DNA of 64,000 nucleotides from Candidatus Agathobaculum intestinipullorum. GTDB taxonomy: Bacteria > Bacillota > Clostridia > Oscillospirales > Butyricicoccaceae. The notes under the pieces were generated by a model, which did not search any database, was not told where the DNA came from, and saw nothing but the letters and a program-made list of their open reading frames with translations. Shown piece by piece: positions 26,024 through 34,948 of the stretch. Numbering within the stretch: the first letter of the stretch is position 1; the number at the start of each line of letters is the position of its first letter. The position numbers and the translations under genes were made by a program. Location of the stretch: positions 1-64,000 of the forward strand of contig DWZQ01000033.1 of the NCBI GenBank assembly GCA_019117485.1. The letters run 5' to 3'.

Positions 26024-26728
26024 ATGACGGGAAGACGGCCGGTGCGCAAGCGTGCGGGCAGCGGGAAGGGGCTGTTGCTGGTGGTGGCGCTCGTGCTGGC
26101 GGCAGGCGTGGTCAAATATACTGATGCGCCCTTTGCGGTCACCGCGCGGCAAAAAGCGGCGGAGGTGCTCGCAGGTGCGCCCGGGGTGGACAAAGTACTG
26201 ACGGTGTTCAGCGGGACGGACGCGCCGCTGGAAACGGGGGAGCAGGAGTATGCCGCGTCTTCGGGCGGGGCGGAGGATGTGCTCGGCCGAACGCACAGCC
26301 TGTTCCCGGATACGGTGGATGACACCGTGCACGCGATGTCGTTTGACCATGTGATGCCGGTTGCAGGTGTGCTGACCTCGCCGTTTGGCAGCCGGGTCAG
26401 CCCGACGACCGGAGAGACTGCCTTCCACTACGGTTTGGACCTTGCCGCCGACGAGGGCACGCCGATCACGGCCTTTGCCGATGGCACGGTGCGCGAGGTG
26501 GGGGAGTCCGATTATGGCAAGTACCTGATCGTTGACCATGCGGGCGGCTTTTCCACGCTGTACGCGCATTGCAGCAGTATTCTGATGGGGGTGGGCGACG
26601 AGGTGCAGTGCGGCGGTGAGATCGCGCTCGTCGGGCAGACGGGGGATGCGACTGGCCCGCACCTGCATCTGGAGCTGTGGAAAGACGGCATGGCGCTTGA
26701 CCCTGCGGACTATCTGGAAGTGGCGTGA
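26024..26728 (+). CDS. M23-family peptidase, SpoIVFA-like
   Basis: A 234-residue protein with a Lys/Arg-rich start, one membrane helix (about residues 16-30), a 90-residue linker and a C-terminal LytM/M23 domain. The zinc-ligand pattern looks intact: H135 and D139 (FHYGLDLA) and the GPHLHLE motif with H213 and H215. The start at 26024 has AAAGGAGG just upstream; ATG 26003 precedes that site. The gene overlaps an M50 protease by 4 bases, the same order as spoIVFA-spoIVFB, which control sigma-K maturation in sporulation. That assignment is by context; a general cell-wall hydrolase is the alternative. Confidence 0.8.
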   Translation: MTGRRPVRKRAGSGKGLLLVVALVLAAGVVKYTDAPFAVTARQKAAEVLAGAPGVDKVLTVFSGTDAPLETGEQEYAASSGGAEDVLGRTHSLFPDTVDDTVHAMSFDHVMPVAGVLTSPFGSRVSPTTGETAFHYGLDLAADEGTPITAFADGTVREVGESDYGKYLIVDHAGGFSTLYAHCSSILMGVGDEVQCGGEIALVGQTGDATGPHLHLELWKDGMALDPADYLEVA

Positions 26729-27288
26729 CGCGCGGTCGGGTTGAGGTGCGGGACGGCTTTCTCGTGCTGCTGGCTGCGCTGTGGTGTGCGGACGGGACAA
26801 ACGTGCTGCCGCTTGTGCTGCTGGCCGCAGCGGTGCACGAAGGGGGACATCTGCTGGTGCTGCACCTGTCGGGCGGACAGCTGCACCGGCTGGTACTGAC
26901 CGTCTGCGGCGCGGTGTTGCACTGCACGTTGCCGACTGGGCGCTGCGCACGGGCGGCGGTATGTCTTGCTGGCCCGGCAGCGAGCTTTGCGCTGACCGCA
27001 CTGGCCGGCAACCTTGGCTGGCTGCGCCTTGCGGGTGCGAGCGCATTGCTTGGCCTGTTTAACCTGCTGCCGCTGCCGCCGCTTGACGGCGGTATGGCGC
27101 TGGTGCATCTGTGCGCCGGGCGGTTGGCCGCGCTGCGGGCTACGCTCGCAGGCGTGAGCGCCGTCGGTCTGCTGGGGGGCGGGGCATGGTTGTGCCGTGC
27201 GGGCGGCGGCGTTTGGCTGCTGCTGATCGGTGCACTGATTTGCGTGAAAACTGCGAAAAACCTTGCCAAATATCGCGCTATGGTGTAA
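26725..27288 (+). CDS. M50 site-2 protease, SpoIVFB-like
   Basis: A small (187-residue) intramembrane metalloprotease with several hydrophobic helices. It has the zinc motif H38-E39-G-G-H42 (HEGGH) and the distal aspartate motif LFNLLPLPPLDGG with D121, as in SpoIVFB-type proteases, and no PDZ or CBS domain. It starts with GTG overlapping the M23 gene stop. In Bacillus this enzyme cleaves pro-sigma-K in the mother cell under control of SpoIVFA. The paired arrangement supports the same role here; the substrate is not in the window. Confidence 0.82.
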   Translation: MTRGRVEVRDGFLVLLAALWCADGTNVLPLVLLAAAVHEGGHLLVLHLSGGQLHRLVLTVCGAVLHCTLPTGRCARAAVCLAGPAASFALTALAGNLGWLRLAGASALLGLFNLLPLPPLDGGMALVHLCAGRLAALRATLAGVSAVGLLGGGAWLCRAGGGVWLLLIGALICVKTAKNLAKYRAMV

Positions 27289-27329
27289 GATAAAGGAGAT
27301 CATAGAGGCTTGCTGGAAACGGAGGCATT

Positions 27330-27809
27330 ATGTATCAGATCGGCGATCAGGTCGTTCATCCGCTGCATGGGGCAGGGCAGATCGAGGACATTGTCGAGCG
27401 CACGATTGACGGCGTGTGCGCAACGTACTATGCGCTGACATTCGCGCGGGACGAGACCCGGTTGTTTATCCCGCTGGCGTCGTGCGATAAGCTGGGCATC
27501 CGACCGGTATGCTCGCGCGCCGAGGCCGAGGAATTTGTGCGCGGGATGGACGGCATCACCTGCGGCGCGGACAAAGGCTGGAACCAGCGTTACCGCGAGA
27601 ACATGCTGCACCTGCGCTCTGGCGATTTGCACGAGGTCGCGCAGGTGGTCAAAAGCCTTGCCGCACGCGACCGGGAGCGGGGGCTGTCGGCGGGGGAGAA
27701 GAAAATGCTCGTATCCGCGCGGCAGATCTTGGAGTCCGAGCTTTGCGCGGCGCTGGAACGCAGCCCGGAGGAGATTGCGGCGATCGTCGATCAACATTTG
27801 TGTGTATGA
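27330..27809 (+). CDS. CarD-family transcription regulator
   Basis: A 159-residue protein with an N-terminal CarD/TRCF RNA-polymerase-interaction domain (YQIGDQVVHPLHGAGQIEDI, then RLFIPLASCDKLGIRP) and a C-terminal helical domain with RWRENM-like WNQRYRENML and LAARDRERGLSAGEKKML. CarD proteins bind the polymerase beta subunit and stabilise open promoter complexes, particularly at stable RNA genes. It is followed by a terminator and then ispD-ispF, a gene order often seen in Clostridia. Confidence 0.92.
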   Translation: MYQIGDQVVHPLHGAGQIEDIVERTIDGVCATYYALTFARDETRLFIPLASCDKLGIRPVCSRAEAEEFVRGMDGITCGADKGWNQRYRENMLHLRSGDLHEVAQVVKSLAARDRERGLSAGEKKMLVSARQILESELCAALERSPEEIAAIVDQHLCV

Positions 27810-27813
27810 TGCA

Positions 27814-27844
27814 AAGGCTTTGCGGCAAAGCAAAGCCTTTTTTC
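27814..27844 (+). terminator. Terminator between carD and ispD
   Basis: AAGGCTTTGC at 27814-27823 pairs with GCAAAGCCTT at 27830-27839 over a 6-base loop, followed by a T run. It lies only about 17 bases before the ispD start and overlaps the region just ahead of its ribosome site. Confidence 0.75.
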
Positions 27845-27860
27845 AAAGGAAGTGACAGAT

Positions 27861-28577
27861 ATGCCGGGAAAACGCAAAAAAATTAATTGTCCCGCAGGCG
27901 TCTGCGCGGTGATCGTGGCGGCAGGTTCGTCACAGCGCATGGGCGGGGATAACAAGCTGCTGCTCGAATTGGCAGGCACGCCGCTGCTGGGGCATACGCT
28001 GGGCGCGTTCGAGCGTTGCGACGTGGTGCGTGATATCGTGCTGGTCTGCCGGGAGCAGGATATCTTGCCCTACACGACACTGGCGCGGTCGGCGGGTATT
28101 TCCAAGCTGTACGCGGTGGTGCGTGGCGGGGACAGCCGCACCACCTCGGCGCTGGCCGGGCTGGAGGCCGCACCGGCAGATACCGCACTGGTCGCGGTGC
28201 ATGACGGCGCACGCCCGCTGGTAAGCGAGGCGCTGATCGCCGAAGCGGTATACGCCGCGGCTGAACACGGTGCGGCGGCACCGGTCGTGCCGGTCAAGGA
28301 TAGCATCAAGCGCATCGAAAACGGGCGTATCACAGCCGATGTGGCGCGCGACACGCTGGCGGCGGTGCAGACGCCGCAGGTATTCCGCCGCGCGCTGCTC
28401 GAGCGGGCGCTGGGAGACGCCGCGCGTGCAGGGCGCACTTACACGGATGACTGTGCCGCAGTGGAAGCCTACGGGCAGCCGGTGTTCGTCACCCACGGCA
28501 GCTACCAGAATATCAAGATCACCACGCCCGAGGATCTGCTGATCGCACAGGCGTTTTTGCAGGGGGAGGCGGATTGA
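27861..28577 (+). CDS. ispD: 2-C-methyl-D-erythritol 4-phosphate cytidylyltransferase
   Basis: A 238-residue cytidylyltransferase of the methylerythritol-phosphate isoprenoid pathway. The CTP-binding motif [13 protein letters not shown] is near the N terminus, then VHDGARPLV and the C-terminal [12 protein letters not shown] and [13 protein letters not shown] typical of IspD. The ATG at 27861 follows AAAGGAAG. It is one base from ispF, the next-but-one enzyme, forming a two-gene operon. Confidence 0.94.
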   Translation: MPGKRKKINCPAGVCAVIVAAGSSQRMGGDNKLLLELAGTPLLGHTLGAFERCDVVRDIVLVCREQDILPYTTLARSAGISKLYAVVRGGDSRTTSALAGLEAAPADTALVAVHDGARPLVSEALIAEAVYAAAEHGAAAPVVPVKDSIKRIENGRITADVARDTLAAVQTPQVFRRALLERALGDAARAGRTYTDDCAAVEAYGQPVFVTHGSYQNIKITTPEDLLIAQAFLQGEAD

Positions 28578-28578
28578 T

Positions 28579-29061
28579 ATGCGCATCGGGCATGGATATG
28601 ACGTGCACCGGCTCGTACCGGGGCGGAAGTGCATCCTCGGCGGGGTGGATATCCCGCATGAAACCGGGCTGGACGGCCATTCGGACGCGGACGTGCTGGT
28701 GCATGCGGTGCTGGACGCGCTGCTGGGCGCGCTTGCGCTGGGCGACATTGGGAAACATTTTCCGGATACCGACCCGCGTTATCAGGGCGCGGACAGTCTG
28801 GCGCTTTTGCGCCATGTGGCGGCGTTGGTCGAAACGGAAGGCTACCGGCTGGGCAATCTGGACGCAACCGTGCTCGCACAGGCGCCCAAGCTCGCCCCGC
28901 ACATCGGGCAGATGCGTGAAAACATTGCGTCGGCCATCGGCTGCGAGGTAGGGCGGGTGTCGGTCAAGGCCACGACCGAGGAAAAACTGGGCTTTACCGG
29001 TGCAAAGCAAGGCATTGCAGCGCATTGCGTGTGCCTGCTGGAAGAATGCCGCGAACCTTGA
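28579..29061 (+). CDS. ispF: 2-C-methyl-D-erythritol 2,4-cyclodiphosphate synthase
   Basis: A 160-residue enzyme of normal length that forms the cyclodiphosphate in the methylerythritol-phosphate pathway. Zinc ligands D8 and H10 are in GHGYDVHR and the third histidine is in [22 protein letters not shown] and the C-terminal [12 protein letters not shown] match IspF. It starts one base after ispD. Confidence 0.95.
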   Translation: MRIGHGYDVHRLVPGRKCILGGVDIPHETGLDGHSDADVLVHAVLDALLGALALGDIGKHFPDTDPRYQGADSLALLRHVAALVETEGYRLGNLDATVLAQAPKLAPHIGQMRENIASAIGCEVGRVSVKATTEEKLGFTGAKQGIAAHCVCLLEECREP

Positions 29062-29264
29062 TGCTGTCCGCAGGCGCAGGGCGCGTGTTCCCACGCAAAA
29101 AAACCTGCGTAGGACTGAAACCGATTGCATGATTCCTTGCACGGTGGACAAGTGTTTTCAGTAGAAAGCACAAAATTTGCATTTTTATACAAAAGATAAT
29201 CAGTGCTTTTTCTGAAATTGCACAGAATATTGAAAAAGGCGGTGCCGGTTCGGGAAAAGCGTAG

Positions 29265-29309
29265 TATAATAGAAAGCAATCCGAACGCACCGTTGCCCCC
29301 GTAGGGGGC
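29265..29309 (+). promoter_or_regulatory. livJ promoter -10 region and leader hairpin
   Basis: TATAAT at 29265-29270 is a consensus -10 without a good -35 at 17-18 bases, suggesting an activator-dependent promoter. The leader has a small hairpin, GCCCCC at 29295-29300 with GGGGGC at 29304-29309, about 40 bases before the start codon. The upstream interval from 29062 shows no gene. Confidence 0.5.
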
Positions 29310-29348
29310 AGCAGGCGGGAAAGATGCAAAGAAAAGGAGAAGATAACC

Positions 29349-30530
29349 ATGAAGAAAAGTCTCAGCATGCTTCTGGCCGGCGTGATGCTGGTCGGTACTC
29401 TGGCGGGCTGCGGCGGCGGCAACACGGCAAACACGGATAACGCCGGTACGGACGACAGCAGCACGGCTTCGGGCGCAGCGTTCAAGATCGGCGGCACGGC
29501 GCCGCTGACCGGCGACGCGGCGATCTACGGCAATGCGGTTGCACGCGGCGCACAGATCGCGGCGGATGAGATCAACGCGCTGGGCGGCGTGCAGATCGAG
29601 CTGAAGTTCGAGGACGACGAGAACAACACCGAGAAGGCCGTCAACGCGTACAACACCCTGAAGGACTGGGGCATGCAGCTGTCGCTGGGTTCGGTTACGT
29701 CCAAGCCCTGTGAGGCGATTTCCACCGATATCAACGCGGACCGCATCTTCGCGCTGACCCCGTCGGCTTCCTCTGTTGCCACCACCGAGGGCAAGGACAA
29801 TATGTTCCAAATGTGCTTTGCTGACCCGAACCAGGGCACCGCATCTGCGGAATATATCGCAGATCAGAAGCTGGGCAGCAAGATCGCGATCATCTGGAAG
29901 AATGACGACGTTTACTCCACCGGCATCCACGACAAGTTCGTAGCCGAGGCCGAGACTAAGGGCCTGGAGATCGTTTCCGACACGACCTTTACCGACGCTT
30001 CTGCGACCGACTTCTCGGTGCAGCTGGGCGACGCAAAGAGCAAGGGTGCAGATCTGGTATTCCTGCCGATGTACTACACCCCGGCGTCCCTGATCCTGAC
30101 GCAGGCTAACGCGATGGGCTATGCGCCCAAGTTCTTCGGCGTGGACGGCATGGACGGCATCCTGACGGTTGAGAACTTCGACAAGGCGCTGGCTGAGGGC
30201 GTTATGCTGCTCACCCCGTTCAACGCGGACGCGACCGACGAAAAGACCGTCGCTTTTGTTGAGAAGTATCAGGAGCAGTACGGCGAAGTGCCGAACCAGT
30301 TCGCGGCGGACGCGTATGACTGCGTTTACGCTTACGCGCAGGCGCTTGAGGCTGCCGGCGCGACCACCGATATGTCCAACGAGGAGCTGTGCGACGCGAT
30401 GATCGCCCAGTTCACCTCCATGACCTTCAACGGCCTGACCGGCGAGAACATGACCTGGGATACGACCGGTGCGGTTTCCAAGAGCCCGAAGGGCATGGTC
30501 ATCCAGAACGGCGCTTACGTGGGCATGTAA
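29349..30530 (+). CDS. livJ: Branched-chain amino acid-type binding lipoprotein LivJ
   Basis: A 393-residue extracellular binding lipoprotein of the LivJ family. The signal ends LAGC at C21, followed by an Asn/Thr/Ser/Asp linker. The mature protein shows FKIGGTAPLTGDAAIYGNA, LGSVTSKPCEAIS, ALTPSASS and FAADAYDCVYAYAQALE. It delivers substrate, most likely branched-chain or other aliphatic amino acids, to the LivHMGF transporter encoded downstream. Two strong hairpins separate it from livH. Confidence 0.92.
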   Translation: MKKSLSMLLAGVMLVGTLAGCGGGNTANTDNAGTDDSSTASGAAFKIGGTAPLTGDAAIYGNAVARGAQIAADEINALGGVQIELKFEDDENNTEKAVNAYNTLKDWGMQLSLGSVTSKPCEAISTDINADRIFALTPSASSVATTEGKDNMFQMCFADPNQGTASAEYIADQKLGSKIAIIWKNDDVYSTGIHDKFVAEAETKGLEIVSDTTFTDASATDFSVQLGDAKSKGADLVFLPMYYTPASLILTQANAMGYAPKFFGVDGMDGILTVENFDKALAEGVMLLTPFNADATDEKTVAFVEKYQEQYGEVPNQFAADAYDCVYAYAQALEAAGATTDMSNEELCDAMIAQFTSMTFNGLTGENMTWDTTGAVSKSPKGMVIQNGAYVGM

Positions 30531-30551
30531 ACAACCAAACGAAATGGGAAG

Positions 30552-30588
30552 CAAAGGAGGGCGCCGTGTTGACGACGGCCCTCCTTTG
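30552..30588 (+). ncRNA. First livJ-livH intergenic hairpin
   Basis: CAAAGGAGGGC at 30552-30562 pairs with GCCCTCCTTTG at 30578-30588 over a 15-base loop, 22 bases after the livJ stop. A TCCGTTTTC tail follows, so it may terminate some transcripts and stabilise livJ mRNA. Confidence 0.65.
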
Positions 30589-30615
30589 TCCGTTTTCCCG
30601 CTTTCCCGGCATTTA

Positions 30616-30666
30616 TGGGGTGGGGCGACGGCTTGACGGAGGCTGCCAAGCCACCGCCCCATCCCA
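30616..30666 (+). ncRNA. Second livJ-livH intergenic hairpin
   Basis: A 12-bp outer stem (30616-30627 with 30655-30666, one G-U pair) plus an inner GGCTTG/CAAGCC stem makes a long stable hairpin. No T run follows. A third small hairpin, GCCGCA with TGCGGC, lies at about 30719-30734 closer to livH. Confidence 0.6.
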
Positions 30667-30774
30667 CAAACAAAGTGCAACACCGCATTTGGATGGAAAC
30701 GTATATGCAAATCGTTTTGCCGCATGGTGCGGCGTTGCCGGAGAAATAAAAGAAGATTTGAGGTGTATTAAACC

Positions 30775-31656
30775 ATGAGCTTTCTCACGAATCTGATCAA
30801 CGGTATCAGTCTGGGAAGCATCTACGCGATCATCGCGCTGGGCTACACGATGGTCTACGGTATCGCCAAGATGCTGAACTTTGCCCATGGCGACGTCATC
30901 ATGGTGGGCGGCTACATGTGCTTCTGCGCCACGACCTATCTGGGCTGGCCACCGCTGGCGGGCGTTGCGCTGGCGGTTGTAGTATGCACGGCGCTGGGTG
31001 TCGTCATTGAACGGCTGGCGTACAAGCCGCTGCGCATGGCACCTGCGCTGGCTGTGCTGATCACGGCGATCGGCGTATCCTACTTTTTGCAGAATGCGGC
31101 GCTGCTCATCTGGGGGTCGAGCACGAAGAGCTTTACTTCGGTCATCAGCGGCAGCCCGGTGCAGCTATTTGGCGGCCAGTTGACCATCACACGCGTGACG
31201 ATCGTGACTATCGTAGCGTGCATTGTAATTATGCTGGCGCTGACGCTGTTCACCAGCCGCACCAAGATGGGTACGGCCATGCGCGCAGTGTCTGAGGACA
31301 AGGGCGCGGCGCAGCTGATGGGCATTAACGTCAACACAACGATTTCGCTGACCTTTGCCATCGGCTCCGGCCTTGCCGCGATTGCGGGCGTGCTGCTCTG
31401 CTCGGCCTATCCGACCCTGCTGCCGACCACCGGCTCGATGCCCGGCATCAAGGCGTTTACCGCGGCGGTATTCGGCGGCATCGGCTCGATTCCGGGTGCG
31501 CTGCTCGGCGGTATCCTGTTGGGTATCATCGAGATTTTTGCCAAGGCGTATATTTCGACCCAGCTGTCGGACGCGATTGTGTTTGCGGTGCTGATCGTTG
31601 TGCTGCTGGTCAAGCCGGACGGCCTGCTCGGTAAGCGCGTGAGTGAAAAGGTATAA
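30775..31656 (+). CDS. livH: Branched-chain amino acid ABC permease LivH
   Basis: A 293-residue polytopic permease of the LivH type, recognised by the N-terminal NGISLGSIYAIIALGYTMVYGI, MLNFAHGDVIMVGGY, the cytoplasmic RTKMGTAMRAVSED loop that contacts the ATPases, and the C-terminal AAVFGGIGSIPGALLGG. It forms the channel with LivM. No good Shine-Dalgarno sequence is visible beyond GAGGTG before the ATG. Confidence 0.94.
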   Translation: MSFLTNLINGISLGSIYAIIALGYTMVYGIAKMLNFAHGDVIMVGGYMCFCATTYLGWPPLAGVALAVVVCTALGVVIERLAYKPLRMAPALAVLITAIGVSYFLQNAALLIWGSSTKSFTSVISGSPVQLFGGQLTITRVTIVTIVACIVIMLALTLFTSRTKMGTAMRAVSEDKGAAQLMGINVNTTISLTFAIGSGLAAIAGVLLCSAYPTLLPTTGSMPGIKAFTAAVFGGIGSIPGALLGGILLGIIEIFAKAYISTQLSDAIVFAVLIVVLLVKPDGLLGKRVSEKV

Positions 31657-31670
31657 GGGGGCGGTGCAAG

Positions 31671-32747
31671 ATGGATAAATTGAAAAAGTACACTGCCTCG
31701 ACGGCTGGCCGTGACCGTCTGCTCTCCTTTGGCATCGTGATTATCGCCTATGCCGTGGTGCAGGCGATGGTGCTGGGTGACAGCCTTTCAAGCGCCATGC
31801 AGGGCCTGCTGGTGCCGATCTGCGCGTATATCATCATGGCTGTTTCGCTTAACCTGACGGTCGGCATTTTGGGTGAGCTGTCGCTCGGCCATGCGGGCTT
31901 TATGTCGGTCGGTGCGTTCTCGGGCATTGTGGTGACAACCAGCCTGGCCGACACGGTGCCGTCGGGCGTGGTGCGCCTGATCCTTGCAATCATCGTCGGC
32001 GCGATCTGCGCCGCGATCGCGGGTGTTATCGTCGGCGTGCCTGTGCTGCGCCTCAAGGGTGACTATCTCGCCATCGTCACGCTGGCGTTCGGCGAGATCA
32101 TCAAGAATATCATCAATGTGTTGTATGTCGGTAAAGACGCATCCGGCCTGCATTTCAGCATCCTTGAGCAGAAATTTGAATTGGCCGAGGGCGGCAAAAT
32201 GATCATCAACGGGCCGATGGGTGTGTCGGGCGTGCAGAAGCTGTCCACCTTTACTTCCGGCTTCGTGCTCATTCTGATTACGCTGTTTATCGTGCTTAAC
32301 CTGATCAACAGCCGCGCGGGGCGTGCGATCATGTCGGTGCGCGACAATAAGATCGCGGCCGATTCGATCGGCATTTCGACCACGCATTACAAACTGATGG
32401 CGTTTGTCATTTCCGCAGCGTTTGCGGGCATGGCGGGTGCGCTGTACGCGATGAACTACTCGACCATCACCGCGGCTAAGTTCGACTTTAACACCTCGAT
32501 CCTGATCCTTGTGTTCGTCGTGCTGGGCGGCTTGGGCAACGTTTGGGGCTCGATCATCGCCGCGACGCTGCTGACGCTGCTGCCGGAACTGCTGCGCGCG
32601 GTCAACAGCTACCGTATGCTGATCTATGCGATCCTGCTGATTGCGATGATGCTGTTTAACAATTCCCCGCTCAAGGCGCGCCTGCTGGAAAAGCGCGGCA
32701 TGAAGCAGATGGAAAAACTTGAGAAAAGCGAAAAGGGGGGCGCGTAA
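31671..32747 (+). CDS. livM: Branched-chain amino acid ABC permease LivM
   Basis: A 358-residue permease, partner of LivH. Typical segments are GILGELSLGHAGFMSVGAF, LRLKGDYLAIVTLAFGEII, the coupling loop INSRAGRAIMSVRDNKIAADSIGI and VVLGGLGNVWGSIIAA. It has a Lys/Glu-rich cytoplasmic tail. It lies 14 bases after livH and 2 bases before livG. Confidence 0.94.
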   Translation: MDKLKKYTASTAGRDRLLSFGIVIIAYAVVQAMVLGDSLSSAMQGLLVPICAYIIMAVSLNLTVGILGELSLGHAGFMSVGAFSGIVVTTSLADTVPSGVVRLILAIIVGAICAAIAGVIVGVPVLRLKGDYLAIVTLAFGEIIKNIINVLYVGKDASGLHFSILEQKFELAEGGKMIINGPMGVSGVQKLSTFTSGFVLILITLFIVLNLINSRAGRAIMSVRDNKIAADSIGISTTHYKLMAFVISAAFAGMAGALYAMNYSTITAAKFDFNTSILILVFVVLGGLGNVWGSIIAATLLTLLPELLRAVNSYRMLIYAILLIAMMLFNNSPLKARLLEKRGMKQMEKLEKSEKGGA

Positions 32748-32749
32748 CG

Positions 32750-33508
32750 ATGGCTATGTTGGAAGTGACCTCGCTTGGCATTTCCTTCGGCGGCCTGCGC
32801 GCCGTCGATGAGCTGAGCATGAAAATCGAAGAGGGCGGTCTGGTCGGCCTGATCGGGCCGAACGGCGCGGGCAAGACGACCGTGTTCAATATGCTGACCG
32901 GCGTGTACCGCCCAACGGACGGCGGTATCCGTCTGGATGGACAGAACCTGATCGGGAAAAAACCGCACGACATCTGCAAGATGGGCGTGGCGCGTACGTT
33001 CCAGAACATTCGCCTGTTCGCTAACCTGTCCGTGCTGGACAACGTTAAGACCGGTTTGCATAACGAGATTACCTATTCGCTGGCTGAAAGCCTGCTGCAC
33101 CTCGGCTCCTACCGCAAAAAAGAGCGCGCGATGGATGCGCGCGCGATGGAGTTGCTGGGCGTGTTCGGGCTGGAGGGCGTGGCAGGCTATAAGGCCGCCA
33201 ATCTGCCGTATGGCCAGCAGCGCAAGCTGGAGATTGCTCGCGCGCTCGCTACCGATCCCAAACTGCTGCTGCTCGACGAGCCGGCAGCCGGCATGAACCC
33301 GAACGAAACAGCCGAGCTGATGGAGACCATTGAGCTTGTGCGCAAGAAATTCGGCGTGACCGTATTGCTGATCGAGCACGATATGAAGCTGGTATCGGGC
33401 ATCTGCGAATACCTGTATGTGCTCAACTTCGGCCGTCTGCTGGCCGAGGGCACACCGGGTGAAGTGCTCAGCAATCCGGAGGTCGTTACGGCCTACCTCG
33501 GCGAATAA
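32750..33508 (+). CDS. livG: Branched-chain amino acid ABC ATPase LivG
   Basis: A 252-residue ATPase with Walker A GPNGAGKTT, the LivG-specific ARTFQNIRLFANLSVLDNV segment around the Q loop, the signature LPYGQQRKLEIARAL (LPYGQQ in place of LSGGQ, as is usual in this subfamily) and Walker B LLLLDEPAAGMN. It works as a heterodimer with LivF. Confidence 0.95.
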   Translation: MAMLEVTSLGISFGGLRAVDELSMKIEEGGLVGLIGPNGAGKTTVFNMLTGVYRPTDGGIRLDGQNLIGKKPHDICKMGVARTFQNIRLFANLSVLDNVKTGLHNEITYSLAESLLHLGSYRKKERAMDARAMELLGVFGLEGVAGYKAANLPYGQQRKLEIARALATDPKLLLLDEPAAGMNPNETAELMETIELVRKKFGVTVLLIEHDMKLVSGICEYLYVLNFGRLLAEGTPGEVLSNPEVVTAYLGE

Positions 33509-33527
33509 GAAAGGAGGAAACCAACCA

Positions 33528-34235
33528 ATGGCAATGCTGGAAGTGAAGGGAATCCACGTTTACTACGGCCTGATCCATGCGCTGCGCGACGTTTCCTTCG
33601 AGGTCAACGAGGGTGAGGTCGTCGCGCTGATCGGCGCGAACGGCGCGGGTAAAACCACCACGCTGCACACGATCACCGGCCTTTTGCCGTCCAAGGGCGG
33701 CACGGTGACGTTCGAGGGCAAGGATATCACCAAGAAACCCGGCCATGAGATCGTGCGGTTGGGTATGAGCCATGTACCCGAAGGGCGCCGCGTATTCGCG
33801 GGGCTGACCGTGCGCGAGAACCTGCGTATGGGCGCGTACACCCGCCCCAAGGGCGAGGTCGAGTCCTCGCTGGCCGAGGTGTACAAGCGGTTTCCCCGTT
33901 TGGAGGAACGCAAAAACCAGCCGGCGGGCACGCTGTCCGGCGGCGAGCAGCAGATGCTCGCGATGGGCCGCGCGCTGATGGCAAAGCCCCGTATCCTGCT
34001 GCTGGACGAACCGTCTATGGGTCTGTCGCCGTTATTCGTCGGCGAGGTGTTCAAGATCATTCAGGAGGTTTCGGCTGCCGGCACGACCGTGCTGCTCGTC
34101 GAGCAGAACGCGAAAAAGGCGTTGTCGATCGCCGACCGTGGCTATGTGCTGGAAACCGGCAAGATCGTCAAGTCCGGCAAAGCGGCCGACCTGCTCAATG
34201 ACGACGCAATCAAAAAAGCATATCTGGGTGAGTAA
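33528..34235 (+). CDS. livF: Branched-chain amino acid ABC ATPase LivF
   Basis: A 235-residue ATPase with Walker A GANGAGKTT, the LivF-type SHVPEGRRVFAGLTVRENL segment, signature LSGGEQQMLAMGRAL and Walker B ILLLDEPSMGLSP. The ATG at 33528 follows AAAGGAGG; upstream in-frame codons overlap livG. It is the last transporter gene, 14 bases before a kinase-like gene that probably shares the transcript. Confidence 0.95.
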   Translation: MAMLEVKGIHVYYGLIHALRDVSFEVNEGEVVALIGANGAGKTTTLHTITGLLPSKGGTVTFEGKDITKKPGHEIVRLGMSHVPEGRRVFAGLTVRENLRMGAYTRPKGEVESSLAEVYKRFPRLEERKNQPAGTLSGGEQQMLAMGRALMAKPRILLLDEPSMGLSPLFVGEVFKIIQEVSAAGTTVLLVEQNAKKALSIADRGYVLETGKIVKSGKAADLLNDDAIKKAYLGE

Positions 34236-34249
34236 AGGGGAGACTGTGT

Positions 34250-34876
34250 ATGAAGCCGTATATCATCACCATCGCCCGCCAGTATGGCTCGGGCGGCAAG
34301 ACGGTCGGCAAGATGCTGTCCGACCGGCTGCGTATCCCGTATTACAACCGTGAGATCATCACCATGGCATCCGAGGACAGCGGCATCAACGCCATGCTGT
34401 TTTCCGACGAGCGGCTCAAGCCCGACCTGCTGACACGCCTGAAAAGCCGGTATAAGAGCGAGTTCCCGCTGCCGAGCGATTCTTCCAAGGCGTATCTGCG
34501 GGATGACGCACTGTTCGATTATCAGGCTAAGATCATCCGACAGCTGGCGGATCAGGGGCCGTGCGTGCTCATTGGGCGCTGTGCAGACTTTGTGCTCAAG
34601 GGGCGGCCGGATGTGGTTCGCGTGTTCGTCCATGCCGACCCGGCGTTCTGCTTGCAGGAGGCGATGAAGGTCGACTCCCTGCCTGAGGATGAGGTCGTGC
34701 GCAAGATCGCCGAGATCGACGAGTACCGCGCCAAGTACTACAAGCACCATACCGGCCACGACTGGTATGACGCCCGCAACTATGACCTGTCGCTTAACAG
34801 CGGCGTACTGGGCTTTGAGGGCGTGGTCGAGGAGATCGTGCAATATATGGAAGTCCGTTCGAACTTTCAGGCGTGA
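34250..34876 (+). CDS. Cytidylate kinase-like protein
   Basis: A 208-residue P-loop protein of the cytidylate kinase-like family common in Firmicutes. It has a Walker A variant ARQYGSGGKTVGKML, then LIGRCADFVL and a C-terminal HHTGHDWYDARNYDLSLNS, which is the family hallmark. It is distinct from the housekeeping Cmk. The true substrate is not known. It follows livF by 14 bases, ending in a shared terminator. Confidence 0.85.
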   Translation: MKPYIITIARQYGSGGKTVGKMLSDRLRIPYYNREIITMASEDSGINAMLFSDERLKPDLLTRLKSRYKSEFPLPSDSSKAYLRDDALFDYQAKIIRQLADQGPCVLIGRCADFVLKGRPDVVRVFVHADPAFCLQEAMKVDSLPEDEVVRKIAEIDEYRAKYYKHHTGHDWYDARNYDLSLNSGVLGFEGVVEEIVQYMEVRSNFQA

Positions 34877-34897
34877 TACCAGTACGGGCGGAAATAG

Positions 34898-34929
34898 AAA
34901 AAAGCGCTGATGTTTCATCAGCGCTTTTT
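34898..34929. terminator. Bidirectional terminator between convergent genes
   Basis: AAAAGCGCTGATG pairs with CATCAGCGCTTTT over a TTT loop, flanked by A and T runs. It serves both the liv operon and the convergent GGDEF gene. Confidence 0.88.
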
Positions 34930-34948
34930 GTATTGCATGTTTTGTGGA

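Noticed and set aside
29075..29110. Hairpin GCGTG-TTCC-CACGC followed by a run of A after ispF
   Set aside because: The A run lies on the wrong strand for a plus-strand terminator and there is no minus-strand gene for it to serve.
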